Source: JBJEQG01 sp051881635
GTDB taxonomy: Bacteria; Bacillota; Clostridia; Oscillospirales; Acutalibacteraceae
Direction: 5' to 3'
Assembly (NCBI GenBank): GCA_051881635.1
Contig: JBJEQG010000023.1
Location: 1-25,584 of the forward strand
DNA length: 25,584 bases
Shown: positions 1 to 6,537 of the stretch, piece by piece
How the letters are laid out: the number at the start of each line of letters is the position of its first letter
Position numbering within the stretch: position 1 is the first letter of the stretch
Translations under genes and position numbers: made by a program
Notes under the pieces: model-generated
Databases searched by the model: none
What the model was told of the DNA's origin: nothing
Seen by the model: the letters and a program-made list of their open reading frames with translations, nothing else

Positions 1-76
1 AAAACTTTACTTATAAATTATAGTGCCAAATCCGTCATTAGTCAAGAATTTAAAAACGGCAGAAAGCTCCTATATC

Positions 77-116
77 AAAAAAGTCGGCAAGGTTGTTTAC
101 CTTACCGACTTTTTTA
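77..116 (-). terminator. Intrinsic terminator after ftsZ
   Basis: A 16-bp stem (77-92 with 100-115) around a 7-base loop. Read as minus-strand RNA, the only non-Watson-Crick position becomes a G-U pair, whereas on the plus strand it is a C-A mismatch, so the structure is built for minus-strand transcription. It ends in a run of six U. It lies just past the ftsZ stop and closes the dcw operon. Confidence 0.9.
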
Positions 117-131
117 TTTTTAAGACTTCAA

Positions 132-1319
132 TTATTTTTTAAAGATAGACATAATATCCACAAAGGAGTCATCATTGTCGTTGCTCGGAGCTTGGGGCTG
201 CGGCTGAACTTGCGGTTGAACCTGCGGCTGCGGTCTGATTACAGACTTCTGCGGTTCACTTTGACTTCTTTGGAACTGACCGCCGGCATAAAGTGACTTT
301 GTCGGCTGTGCATAAGTTGTTCTTTTCTCTTCTTTTTTATGTGATGTAGGGGCATAGCTGTCAGCTGTCGGGAAACCTGTTGCAATAACGATAACACAGA
401 TTTCGTCTTCCATTTCCTCGTCCAAAGAAACACCCCAAATAATTGTTGCGTCCTCGTCCGCCTTTTCGGAAATCATTGTGGAAGCCTCTTGAATTTCGTC
501 CAAGCCGACATTTGGAGAAGCAGTGAAGTTGACAATAACGCCCTTTGCACCCTCGATTGATGTTTCAAGCAACGGACTGGAAATCGCATTTTCTGCGGCA
601 ACCTTTGCTTTGTCTTTACCGGAAGCTCTGCCGACACCCATAAGTGCATAGCCTGCCTCTTTCATGATAGAAGTTACATCGGCAAAGTCAAGGTTTACAA
701 CGCCCTGGTCAACAATCAAGCTGGAAATACTCTGTACACCCTGACGGAGAACATCGTCAGCCGCTGCAAAAGCGTTACTCAGTGTGATTTCCTGGTCACT
801 GATATATTTCAATCTTTCATTCGGGATAACAATTAAAGAATCGACATGCTCTTTCAGATTGGCAATACCCTCTTCTGCCTGTGCCATACGGCGTTTTCCC
901 TCAAATATGAAGGGTTTTGTTACGATACCGACAGTCAAAATACCCATATCTTTTGCAATCTCAGCAACAATTGGAGCTGCACCAGTACCTGTGCCGCCGC
1001 CCATACCGGCAGTAATAAAGACCATATCCGTATCTTTGAGAACATCGGCAATTTGATCTCTGCTTTCCTCAGCAGCCTTTTGACCGATTTCCGGCTTAGA
1101 GCCTGCACCCTTACCGTGTGTCAGCTTTTCGCCGATTTGCATTTTTACATTTGCTTTTGAAGGCTTCAATGCCTGTTGGTCTGTATTGATAGAAACAAAC
1201 TCAACGCCGGGAACATTGTCAACCATTCGGTTAATAGCGTTACCGCCGCCGCCACCGACACCGACAACCTTAATATGTACAAGGTTGTCATAAGTTTCTT
1301 CTTCCAAATTATAACTCAT
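132..1319 (-). CDS. ftsZ: Cell division GTPase FtsZ
   Basis: Tubulin-like GTPase that polymerises into the Z ring at midcell and organises septal wall synthesis. The 395-residue product has the glycine-rich nucleotide-binding start (VGVGGGGGNAIN, about 19-30), the tubulin signature GGGTGTG (107-113) and the T7 synergy loop NLDFAD (209-214) that completes the GTPase site of the next subunit. The core ends near residue 320, followed by a disordered linker with a Pro/Gln run (about 360-378). The extreme C-terminus reads DDSFVDIMSIFKK rather than the usual DIPxFLR-type peptide that binds FtsA, SepF or ZipA. The start is ATG with GGAGGG nine bases upstream. It is last in the dcw operon, 216 bases after ftsQ, with its own candidate promoter. 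Identity is certain; the C-terminal peptide is unusual. Confidence 0.98.
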   Translation of the reverse strand: MSYNLEEETYDNLVHIKVVGVGGGGGNAINRMVDNVPGVEFVSINTDQQALKPSKANVKMQIGEKLTHGKGAGSKPEIGQKAAEESRDQIADVLKDTDMVFITAGMGGGTGTGAAPIVAEIAKDMGILTVGIVTKPFIFEGKRRMAQAEEGIANLKEHVDSLIVIPNERLKYISDQEITLSNAFAAADDVLRQGVQSISSLIVDQGVVNLDFADVTSIMKEAGYALMGVGRASGKDKAKVAAENAISSPLLETSIEGAKGVIVNFTASPNVGLDEIQEASTMISEKADEDATIIWGVSLDEEMEDEICVIVIATGFPTADSYAPTSHKKEEKRTTYAQPTKSLYAGGQFQRSQSEPQKSVIRPQPQVQPQVQPQPQAPSNDNDDSFVDIMSIFKK

Positions 1320-1387
1320 AATTACTTGCCCTCCATATAAATAAACTTCTCAGGAATTTTACCCCATTAAAAAAACACCTTTGATTT

Positions 1388-1416
1388 ACGATAACATATT
1401 TTGCAAAAAATTTCAA
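1388..1416 (-). promoter_or_regulatory. Candidate sigma-A promoter of ftsZ
   Basis: On the minus strand: -35 TTGAAA (1416-1411), a 17-base spacer and -10 TATCGT (1393-1388) preceded by TG one base upstream (extended -10). It lies in the AT-rich ftsQ-ftsZ gap and would give a leader of about 60 bases. The -10 matches the consensus at four of six positions, so this is a reasonable but not certain call. It would allow ftsZ to be made independently of the rest of the operon. Confidence 0.55.
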
Positions 1417-1535
1417 TATAGTAAAAGTAAATTCAATGATTTTATTGATATTTATTTTTCCTATCGGAAATCAGGTTAATTTTTTAGGCAATATTTCTAT
1501 ATTTTTGCCTGTAATATTTATATATTGACGATTTC

Positions 1536-2855
1536 TTATTCTACATAAGGTGTATCTTCACTGTTTTCGTCAGGATTGCTGTCCTCGCCATTATCGCTGT
1601 TTTCNNNNNNNNNNNNNNNNNNNNNNNNNNNNNNNNNNNNNNNNNNNNNNNNNNNNNNNNNNNNNNNNNNNNNNNNNNNNNNNNNNNNNNNNNNNNNNNN
1701 NNNNTTATCGCTGTTTTCATCGGGATTGCTGTCTTCGCCGTTATCACTGTTTTCGTTGGGATTACTGTCCTCGCCGTTATCGCTGTTTTCATCAGGATTG
1801 CTGTCCTCTCCATTGTTGCTGTTTTCATCGGGATTACTGTCATCGCCGCTATCGCTGTTTTCATCGGGATTGCTATCCTCGCCGCTATCGCTGTTTTCAT
1901 CAGGATTGCTGTTTTCGCCACTTGGTTCTGACGGTAAAGCCGAACTTTCTTCTATATTCGGATTAAAGTAGGATTTGCCACCCTCAGGTGTACACAAAGA
2001 AACATCTAAAATGCCTACGGCATTCTTATCCAATTTATCATTAACAATAGATGTAACCGTTTTCAGCTTGTAATCAATATTTTCGGGTGTGCCAATCAAA
2101 ATAGTGATACGGTCATTATATGTAAAGCGAATATTAGCGGGATTTGAAATATCAATCTCTCTGACATTTTCAATGCCGTAACTTTCCATTGCCTCTATCA
2201 TTTCCTGAATAATCTTTTGTAAGGAATTATCTTCATAAATAATGGTTGAGGAAAGTTCAGCGGTCTTAATCTTTGCCCCTTTCAAAAGTGGCACATCATA
2301 TTTCATGGTATCTGCAATTTCTAAAATTTTTCCTTTTTTGCTCAGAACAACATATTTTCCGTTGCTCTCCACAACAGAAGCAGGCTTTGTTTCCTTGACA
2401 TGAACAATAATACTGTTAAACAGTTTGCGTTCAATCCATGCGTCTTCGATATAAGGAAATGTTTTTTCAATATCCGCCGCACCCGTTTCCGTATCGCACA
2501 AAATCAGATTTTGTCCCTTTTCAACACCGCAATGCTTTAAAATATCCTCTTTATCGTATCGGGTTTTCCCATCAACAACAATACTGTCAATCTTAAAGAA
2601 CAAAGTCATGGATAAAATACAGCAAATAACCAAAAGAACAAATATCGTACAGAAATACCACAAAAAGCGGCGATGTCTGCGTTTCTTTTGGGAAGTCGGT
2701 GCTTTTATTTTGCGTTGTTTCTTTTGGGGAGGATTTTGCGGTGGACGGCGTTTTTGGGGCGGACGCTGTGATGATGATTTTCCACTGTTAGACGGATTTT
2801 TCCGCTGTCCCTGTGGTGGCGGTGTTTTTCTGTGATTTGTCTGTTGTTTTTCCAT
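1536..2855 (-). CDS. ftsQ: Division protein FtsQ/DivIB with acidic tandem-repeat tail
   Basis: Bitopic division protein that works with FtsL/DivIC to activate the septal synthase FtsW-PBP. From the chosen start it has a basic Pro/Gln/Lys cytoplasmic tail (about 1-60), one membrane helix (about 63-85), a POTRA domain starting at DSIVVDGKTRYDKEDILKHC and a FtsQ/DivIB beta domain to about residue 300. After that comes an extracellular tail of 12-residue repeats of the type DSNPDENSDNGE, ending in DTPYVE. The repeat is interrupted by exactly 100 N, so the true length is unknown; 439 residues is nominal. The start at 2855 follows GAGGTGAGGAT. The reading frame stays open upstream to 2960, but that part is translation of an intergenic repeat and is not likely to be used. 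Core identity is firm from domain order and its place between murG and ftsZ. Confidence 0.93.
   Translation of the reverse strand: MEKQQTNHRKTPPPQGQRKNPSNSGKSSSQRPPQKRRPPQNPPQKKQRKIKAPTSQKKRRHRRFLWYFCTIFVLLVICCILSMTLFFKIDSIVVDGKTRYDKEDILKHCGVEKGQNLILCDTETGAADIEKTFPYIEDAWIERKLFNSIIVHVKETKPASVVESNGKYVVLSKKGKILEIADTMKYDVPLLKGAKIKTAELSSTIIYEDNSLQKIIQEMIEAMESYGIENVREIDISNPANIRFTYNDRITILIGTPENIDYKLKTVTSIVNDKLDKNAVGILDVSLCTPEGGKSYFNPNIEESSALPSEPSGENSNPDENSDSGEDSNPDENSDSGDDSNPDENSNNGEDSNPDENSDNGEDSNPNENSDNGEDSNPDENSDXXXXXXXXXXXXXXXXXXXXXXXXXXXXXXXXXXENSDNGEDSNPDENSEDTPYVE
1555..1920 (-). repeat. 36-bp tandem repeat coding for the FtsQ tail
   Basis: In-frame 36-base units encode variants of D-S-N-P-D-E-N-S-D-N/S-G-E. 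Five full copies and the start of a sixth can be read to the right of the N run, and a partial copy to its left. Units differ by single substitutions (D/N, E/D, S/N), as expected for a coding minisatellite that expands and contracts by slippage. Asp/Asn occur at alternating positions as in DxNxD calcium loops. Confidence 0.92.
1605..1704. other. Assembly gap (100 N) inside the ftsQ repeat
   Basis: Exactly 100 N, the usual placeholder for a gap of unknown size. It sits inside the 36-bp tandem repeat. Counting codons across it, the gap corresponds to 34 residues, which does not fit a whole number of 12-residue units given the flanking phase (32 or 44 would). So the N length is not the real length and repeat copies are missing. 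Confidence 0.97.
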
Positions 2856-2909
2856 ATCCTCACCTCTTTTTTCATCGACTGTACTATATCTTTTTAACAA
2901 ATTAGACTG

Positions 2910-2977
2910 TTGGGGCGTTGCCCCAAACCCCACCAAAGGCTCTGCCTTTGGAAACCGCAAGCCTTTGAAAAGGCTTG
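2910..2977. repeat. Three-hairpin intergenic repeat element
   Basis: Three hairpins follow each other closely: TTGGGGC/GCCCCAA (2910-2926, 3-base loop), CCAAAGGC/GCCTTTGG (2933-2951, 3-base loop) and CAAGCCTT/AAGGCTTG (2958-2977, 4-base loop). It fills much of the gap between murG and ftsQ. From memory, GC-rich intergenic elements of this design (GGGGCGTTGCCCC followed by CCAAAGGC...GCCTTTGG) are scattered in many copies through genomes of gut Clostridia. Only one copy is in this window. Minus-strand transcription would place it in the murG-ftsQ mRNA as three stem-loops. Confidence 0.75.
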
Positions 2978-3015
2978 ACCTAAACTTTAATTTTTTGATA
3001 AATTATCGGACAGGT

Positions 3016-4143
3016 TTACTTTTTAGATGTTGCCAAAACTTCAATAATGACACTGTAAATTCTTTTTGCCGCATCATCAACTGCCATAGCTTTTGCATTT
3101 TTGGAAAATTCCGCTAAACGGCTGCTGTCAGATGCAAGGCTGTCAATCGCCGCTGTCAATTTTTCGGGTGTCAAATCTTTTTCTTCAATCATAACAGCTG
3201 CATTCTTTCTTACCAATGCCATAGCGTTATGATACTGATGATTTTCCGCAACATTAGGGGACGGAATTAAAACAGAGGGCTTTCCCTTGACTTGAATTTC
3301 ACTCAGTGTAATCGCTCCCGCACGGGCAACAACCAAATCCGCTGCTGCCAGACAGTCCGGCATATCATTGATGTATTCCCGAATATCCAAATTATCCGCC
3401 TTAGATAGGTCAACACCTTTTTCCGCCAATAAATCGGGAAACCATTTGCCATATTGACCATAGGCATGAATATGCTGATATTTGCCGTCCGCAGCACTTC
3501 GGGCAATAACATCGGCCAAGGATTCATTGATAATTCTTGCACCCAAACTGCCACCGAATGAAAGAATAACAGGGCGTTCATCTAAACCGAGCTTGTGGCG
3601 AGCCTCATTTTTTTCCGCCGTTAAAATCGCACCACGCACAGGATTGCCTGTATAAACGAAACGGCATTGGTCGCTTAAATGGGCTTTTGCGTCCTCAACT
3701 GCCAGCATAACTCTTGCCGCCTTTTTGGAGAGCATTTTTGTTGTCACACCCGGAAAGGCATTTTGTTCGTGGATAACAATCGGAATACCTATTTTTGCGG
3801 CGGTACGCAAAATCGGACCGCTGACATAGCCACCCGTACCAACACAAATATCGGGCTGAAATTCCTCAATAATCTTTTTGGACTCTTTGCTTGCGGAAAA
3901 AGCCTTTTTTACGGTTATAATATTTGTTTTAATTGCCGCAGGCGTTAATTTTCTCTTAAACCCCTGTACGGTAATCCCACGAAATTCAAATCCCGCTTGC
4001 GGAACTAAACGCTCCTCCATACCGCCTTTGCCGCCGACATACAAAATCTCACAGTCCGGCTGACGCATTTTGACATAACCCGCAATAGCCAAAGCAGGAT
4101 TGATATGACCGGCTGTACCGCCACCCGCAAAAATAATTCGCAT
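3016..4143 (-). CDS. murG: MurG, lipid I N-acetylglucosaminyltransferase
   Basis: Transfers GlcNAc from UDP-GlcNAc to lipid I to make lipid II on the inner face of the membrane. The 375-residue GT-B protein begins with the lipid-facing glycine loop GGGTAGHINPALAIA and has the second G-loop SFGGSLGARIINE at the domain boundary. The donor-binding region includes ARAGAITLSEI and the NHQYHNA motif typical of MurG. The start is ATG, eight bases after AGGAGG. It follows ftsW by 12 bases, so the two are probably co-translated, coupling lipid II supply to the polymerase. Length and motifs are normal. Confidence 0.97.
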   Translation of the reverse strand: MRIIFAGGGTAGHINPALAIAGYVKMRQPDCEILYVGGKGGMEERLVPQAGFEFRGITVQGFKRKLTPAAIKTNIITVKKAFSASKESKKIIEEFQPDICVGTGGYVSGPILRTAAKIGIPIVIHEQNAFPGVTTKMLSKKAARVMLAVEDAKAHLSDQCRFVYTGNPVRGAILTAEKNEARHKLGLDERPVILSFGGSLGARIINESLADVIARSAADGKYQHIHAYGQYGKWFPDLLAEKGVDLSKADNLDIREYINDMPDCLAAADLVVARAGAITLSEIQVKGKPSVLIPSPNVAENHQYHNAMALVRKNAAVMIEEKDLTPEKLTAAIDSLASDSSRLAEFSKNAKAMAVDDAAKRIYSVIIEVLATSKK

Positions 4144-4155
4144 AAAAATTTCCTC

Positions 4156-5379
4156 CTATACCTTTTCGATATTCGCCGTTCGGGAAATAGATAAAATAAT
4201 TCCCATTTGGAACAAAATCATAATCAGGGACGAACCGCCGTAACTGAAAAACGGCAAACTGATACCTGTGTTCGGCAGCCAGTCTGTGATAACCAAAATA
4301 TTCAAAATAACCTGAATACCAACCTGAGCCGTTAGACCGATACCCAACAGCGTACCAAACTTATCTTTTGCTCTCATGGAAATGGTAATACCTCTCCATA
4401 CAAAAAAAGCAAAAATCAATAAAATCAAAAATGCACCGATAAAACCGAGTTCCTCGCACACAACCGCAAAAACAAAGTCGTTCTGTGCTTCGGGCAAATA
4501 CAGATATTTCTGTCTGGACTGTCCCAAACCTAATCCCCAAAAGCCGCCTGAACCGATAGCATACAAGGAGTTTCTTGTCTGATAGGTCTTTTGCCATAAA
4601 TCATCATCAACATAAGTCAACGCCTGACCCCAACCGTCTAAACGCTCCATTGCATAACCCAATTTGTCGGTGAGAACTAAAATCAAAACCACAGCGACAA
4701 CAGCAATACCTGCAATTACAAAATAGCGGACCTTAACACCGCCGATAAACATCATAACCGCCATAAGCATAATCATGATAACAATACCCGAATAGTGCGG
4801 TTCTAAATAAAGCAATCCGCAAGTTAAAATCAAAATCAGCAGTCCGGGCAGAACACCAACTTTAAAGGTATCCATTTTATTGGCATAAATCGAACCCCAA
4901 TGAGCCATAAAAAGAATAATCGCAAACTTGCTTACCTCAGACGCCTGTAAATCAAAAAATCCAAAGTTAATCCAACGGTGTACACCTGGCACATTTGTTG
5001 GCATAATCAGAACTACACCCAAAAGCACAAACGAAATCAATAATACAATCGGTGCAAGTTTATGCAGATGATGATAATCAAAATAGGAAGTCAAAATCAT
5101 TACCGCAACACCGACAATCATAAATGTACCTTGCCGACTTAAATAATAGTAGCTGTTGTTTTTATAATGCAATGCTGCCGGATAGCTGGCAGAAAACATC
5201 ATGATCAAACCAATAATCAATAAAAGCAGAATGACAAACAAAAATGTCATATCAACACCCAGCCGAACAGAAAACCATTTATATCGTCTGCGTATGCTTT
5301 TCGGTGCTGAAAAATCAACCCTTTCTTCTGTATGCTCCTCGTGTCTTGGCAGCTTTCTTGCCGATGTATCGCCGGACAT
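4156..5379 (-). CDS. ftsW: FtsW/SpoVE/RodA-type peptidoglycan polymerase
   Basis: SEDS glycosyltransferase that polymerises lipid II in the septum with its partner class B penicillin-binding protein. The 407-residue product has a charged cytoplasmic N-tail (about 1-45) and ten predicted membrane helices. It has the family hallmarks YLPEAQNDFVFAVVCEELGF, which includes the catalytic Asp region, and PNTGISLPFFSYGGSSL near the end. The start is ATG after AAGGAAGTGA. It lies 29 bases after mraY and 12 before murG, in the slot held by spoVE/ftsW in other Firmicutes. murD, which often precedes it, is missing. Whether it serves vegetative division, sporulation or both cannot be told from sequence; a single copy in the dcw cluster favours division. 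Confidence 0.95.
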   Translation of the reverse strand: MSGDTSARKLPRHEEHTEERVDFSAPKSIRRRYKWFSVRLGVDMTFLFVILLLLIIGLIMMFSASYPAALHYKNNSYYYLSRQGTFMIVGVAVMILTSYFDYHHLHKLAPIVLLISFVLLGVVLIMPTNVPGVHRWINFGFFDLQASEVSKFAIILFMAHWGSIYANKMDTFKVGVLPGLLILILTCGLLYLEPHYSGIVIMIMLMAVMMFIGGVKVRYFVIAGIAVVAVVLILVLTDKLGYAMERLDGWGQALTYVDDDLWQKTYQTRNSLYAIGSGGFWGLGLGQSRQKYLYLPEAQNDFVFAVVCEELGFIGAFLILLIFAFFVWRGITISMRAKDKFGTLLGIGLTAQVGIQVILNILVITDWLPNTGISLPFFSYGGSSLIMILFQMGIILSISRTANIEKV

Positions 5380-5408
5380 AAACTCACTTCCTTTTCAAAA
5401 CAAACTGA

Positions 5409-6440
5409 TTAAGCAATCGGTACTGTTCCGTTTCCGAACAACACCAACAAAAACGCTCCTGCACCAAAAACAGCCGTTATCATGCTGAATACGGCTACAA
5501 TCTTTACCTCAGACCAACCGCACATCTCAAAATGATGATGAATGGGACTCATTTTGAAAAGACGCTTGCCGTGTGTCAGTTTGAAATATGTAACCTGCAA
5601 GATAACCGAGAACATCTCCGCCAAATAAATAAAACCCAACAAAAGCAGCAAAATCGGAATATTCATGCCAAATGCCAATGCACAAACAAAACCGCCCAAA
5701 AACAGAGAACCGGTATCTCCCATAAAGACTTTTGCAGGGTGGAAGTTCCACATCAAAAAGCCCAAACAGCCGCCTGCCAATGCCGCCGCCTCAATACTGA
5801 AACCCATACGCCCCATACTGCCGGCAATCAACATAAAGAAAATTGCCGCAAAAAAAGTAACCGAACCGTTTAAACCGTCAATACCATCTGTCAGATTGAC
5901 CGCATTCGTCATACCAACGATGACAATAGCCGCCAAAGGCCAATAAATCAAACCAATATCGACACTGCCGACAAACGGGATAAATGTTGCCGTTGACGCA
6001 CCACTCAGCCAAAGCGTAACCAAATAGGCAATCGCTACCAAAAACTGTAAAATCAATTTTTGTTTGGCAGTCAACCCCAAATTTCTCTTTTTAACAACTT
6101 TGATGTAATCATCAATAAAACCGATAAAGCCGCTTGCCAAAGCCAAAAACAAACCCGCAAATATTTTTATTGTTTCAAGCCGTGTTTCCGGTGGATTGAT
6201 GTCTGCCGTCATGTAATAGAGCAGAACACAGACAACCATTACCAAAAGGCTTGCGGTAATAAACATAAAACCGCCCATTGTCGGTGTTCCCTGTTTTCCC
6301 CCATGCCACTTCGGTCCTTCTTGAAGAATGGTCTGACCGAAATGTAATTTTTTAAGAAAAGGAACTAGCCATAATCCCATGACTGCGGCAATAGCAAAGG
6401 CGGAAACCGCCGCTATAACCGTCCACATACCCAACATCAT
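5409..6440 (-). CDS. mraY: MraY, phospho-MurNAc-pentapeptide transferase
   Basis: Integral membrane enzyme that attaches phospho-MurNAc-pentapeptide to undecaprenyl phosphate, giving lipid I. The 343-residue protein shows GTPTMGG near the N-terminus, the catalytic pair in FIDDYIK, NLTDGIDGLNG, MGDTGSLFLGG and the His cluster in MSPIHHHFEMCGW, all in family order with about ten membrane helices. I place the start at the ATG at 6440, eight bases after AGGTGG. A GTG four codons upstream is in frame but lies within that Shine-Dalgarno. It follows the PBP gene after a 97-base gap that holds a perfect hairpin. Confidence 0.96.
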   Translation of the reverse strand: MMLGMWTVIAAVSAFAIAAVMGLWLVPFLKKLHFGQTILQEGPKWHGGKQGTPTMGGFMFITASLLVMVVCVLLYYMTADINPPETRLETIKIFAGLFLALASGFIGFIDDYIKVVKKRNLGLTAKQKLILQFLVAIAYLVTLWLSGASTATFIPFVGSVDIGLIYWPLAAIVIVGMTNAVNLTDGIDGLNGSVTFFAAIFFMLIAGSMGRMGFSIEAAALAGGCLGFLMWNFHPAKVFMGDTGSLFLGGFVCALAFGMNIPILLLLLGFIYLAEMFSVILQVTYFKLTHGKRLFKMSPIHHHFEMCGWSEVKIVAVFSMITAVFGAGAFLLVLFGNGTVPIA

Positions 6441-6465
6441 AATTTTATCCACCTTTCAAATTTTA

Positions 6466-6493
6466 CACCGAAAGAGTATGCTCTCTTTCGGTG
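6466..6493 (-). other. Intercistronic stem-loop between the PBP gene and mraY
   Basis: A perfect 11-bp stem (CACCGAAAGAG with CTCTTTCGGTG) and a 6-base loop. It is followed on the minus strand by UAAAAUUU rather than a clean U run, and the mraY ribosome binding site is about 10 bases further on. It could be a weak terminator, a processing or stability hairpin, or a translational control element. The sequence does not decide between these. Confidence 0.6.
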
Positions 6494-6537
6494 CTTTTAA
6501 AATATCCCTGTTTTATCTCCGTATATAATGTATCGGA

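Noticed and set aside
93..296. Plus-strand open frame at the left edge
   Set aside because: It overlaps the ftsZ terminator and the ftsZ 3' end on the other strand and has no supporting features.
1486..1510. Hairpin AGGCAA/TTGCCT after ftsQ as a terminator
   Set aside because: Only a 6-bp stem with a 13-base loop, and it is followed by A residues rather than U on the minus strand.
1550..1971. Array of 36-bp repeats that could be taken for a CRISPR array, and plus-strand open frames through it
   Set aside because: Units are contiguous with no spacers, and they are in frame with ftsQ on the minus strand. The plus-strand frames are shadows of the repeat.
2856..2960. N-terminal extension of ftsQ starting at 2960
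   Set aside because: The extra 35 residues are translation of the three-hairpin repeat; the ATG at 2855 has the proper ribosome binding site.
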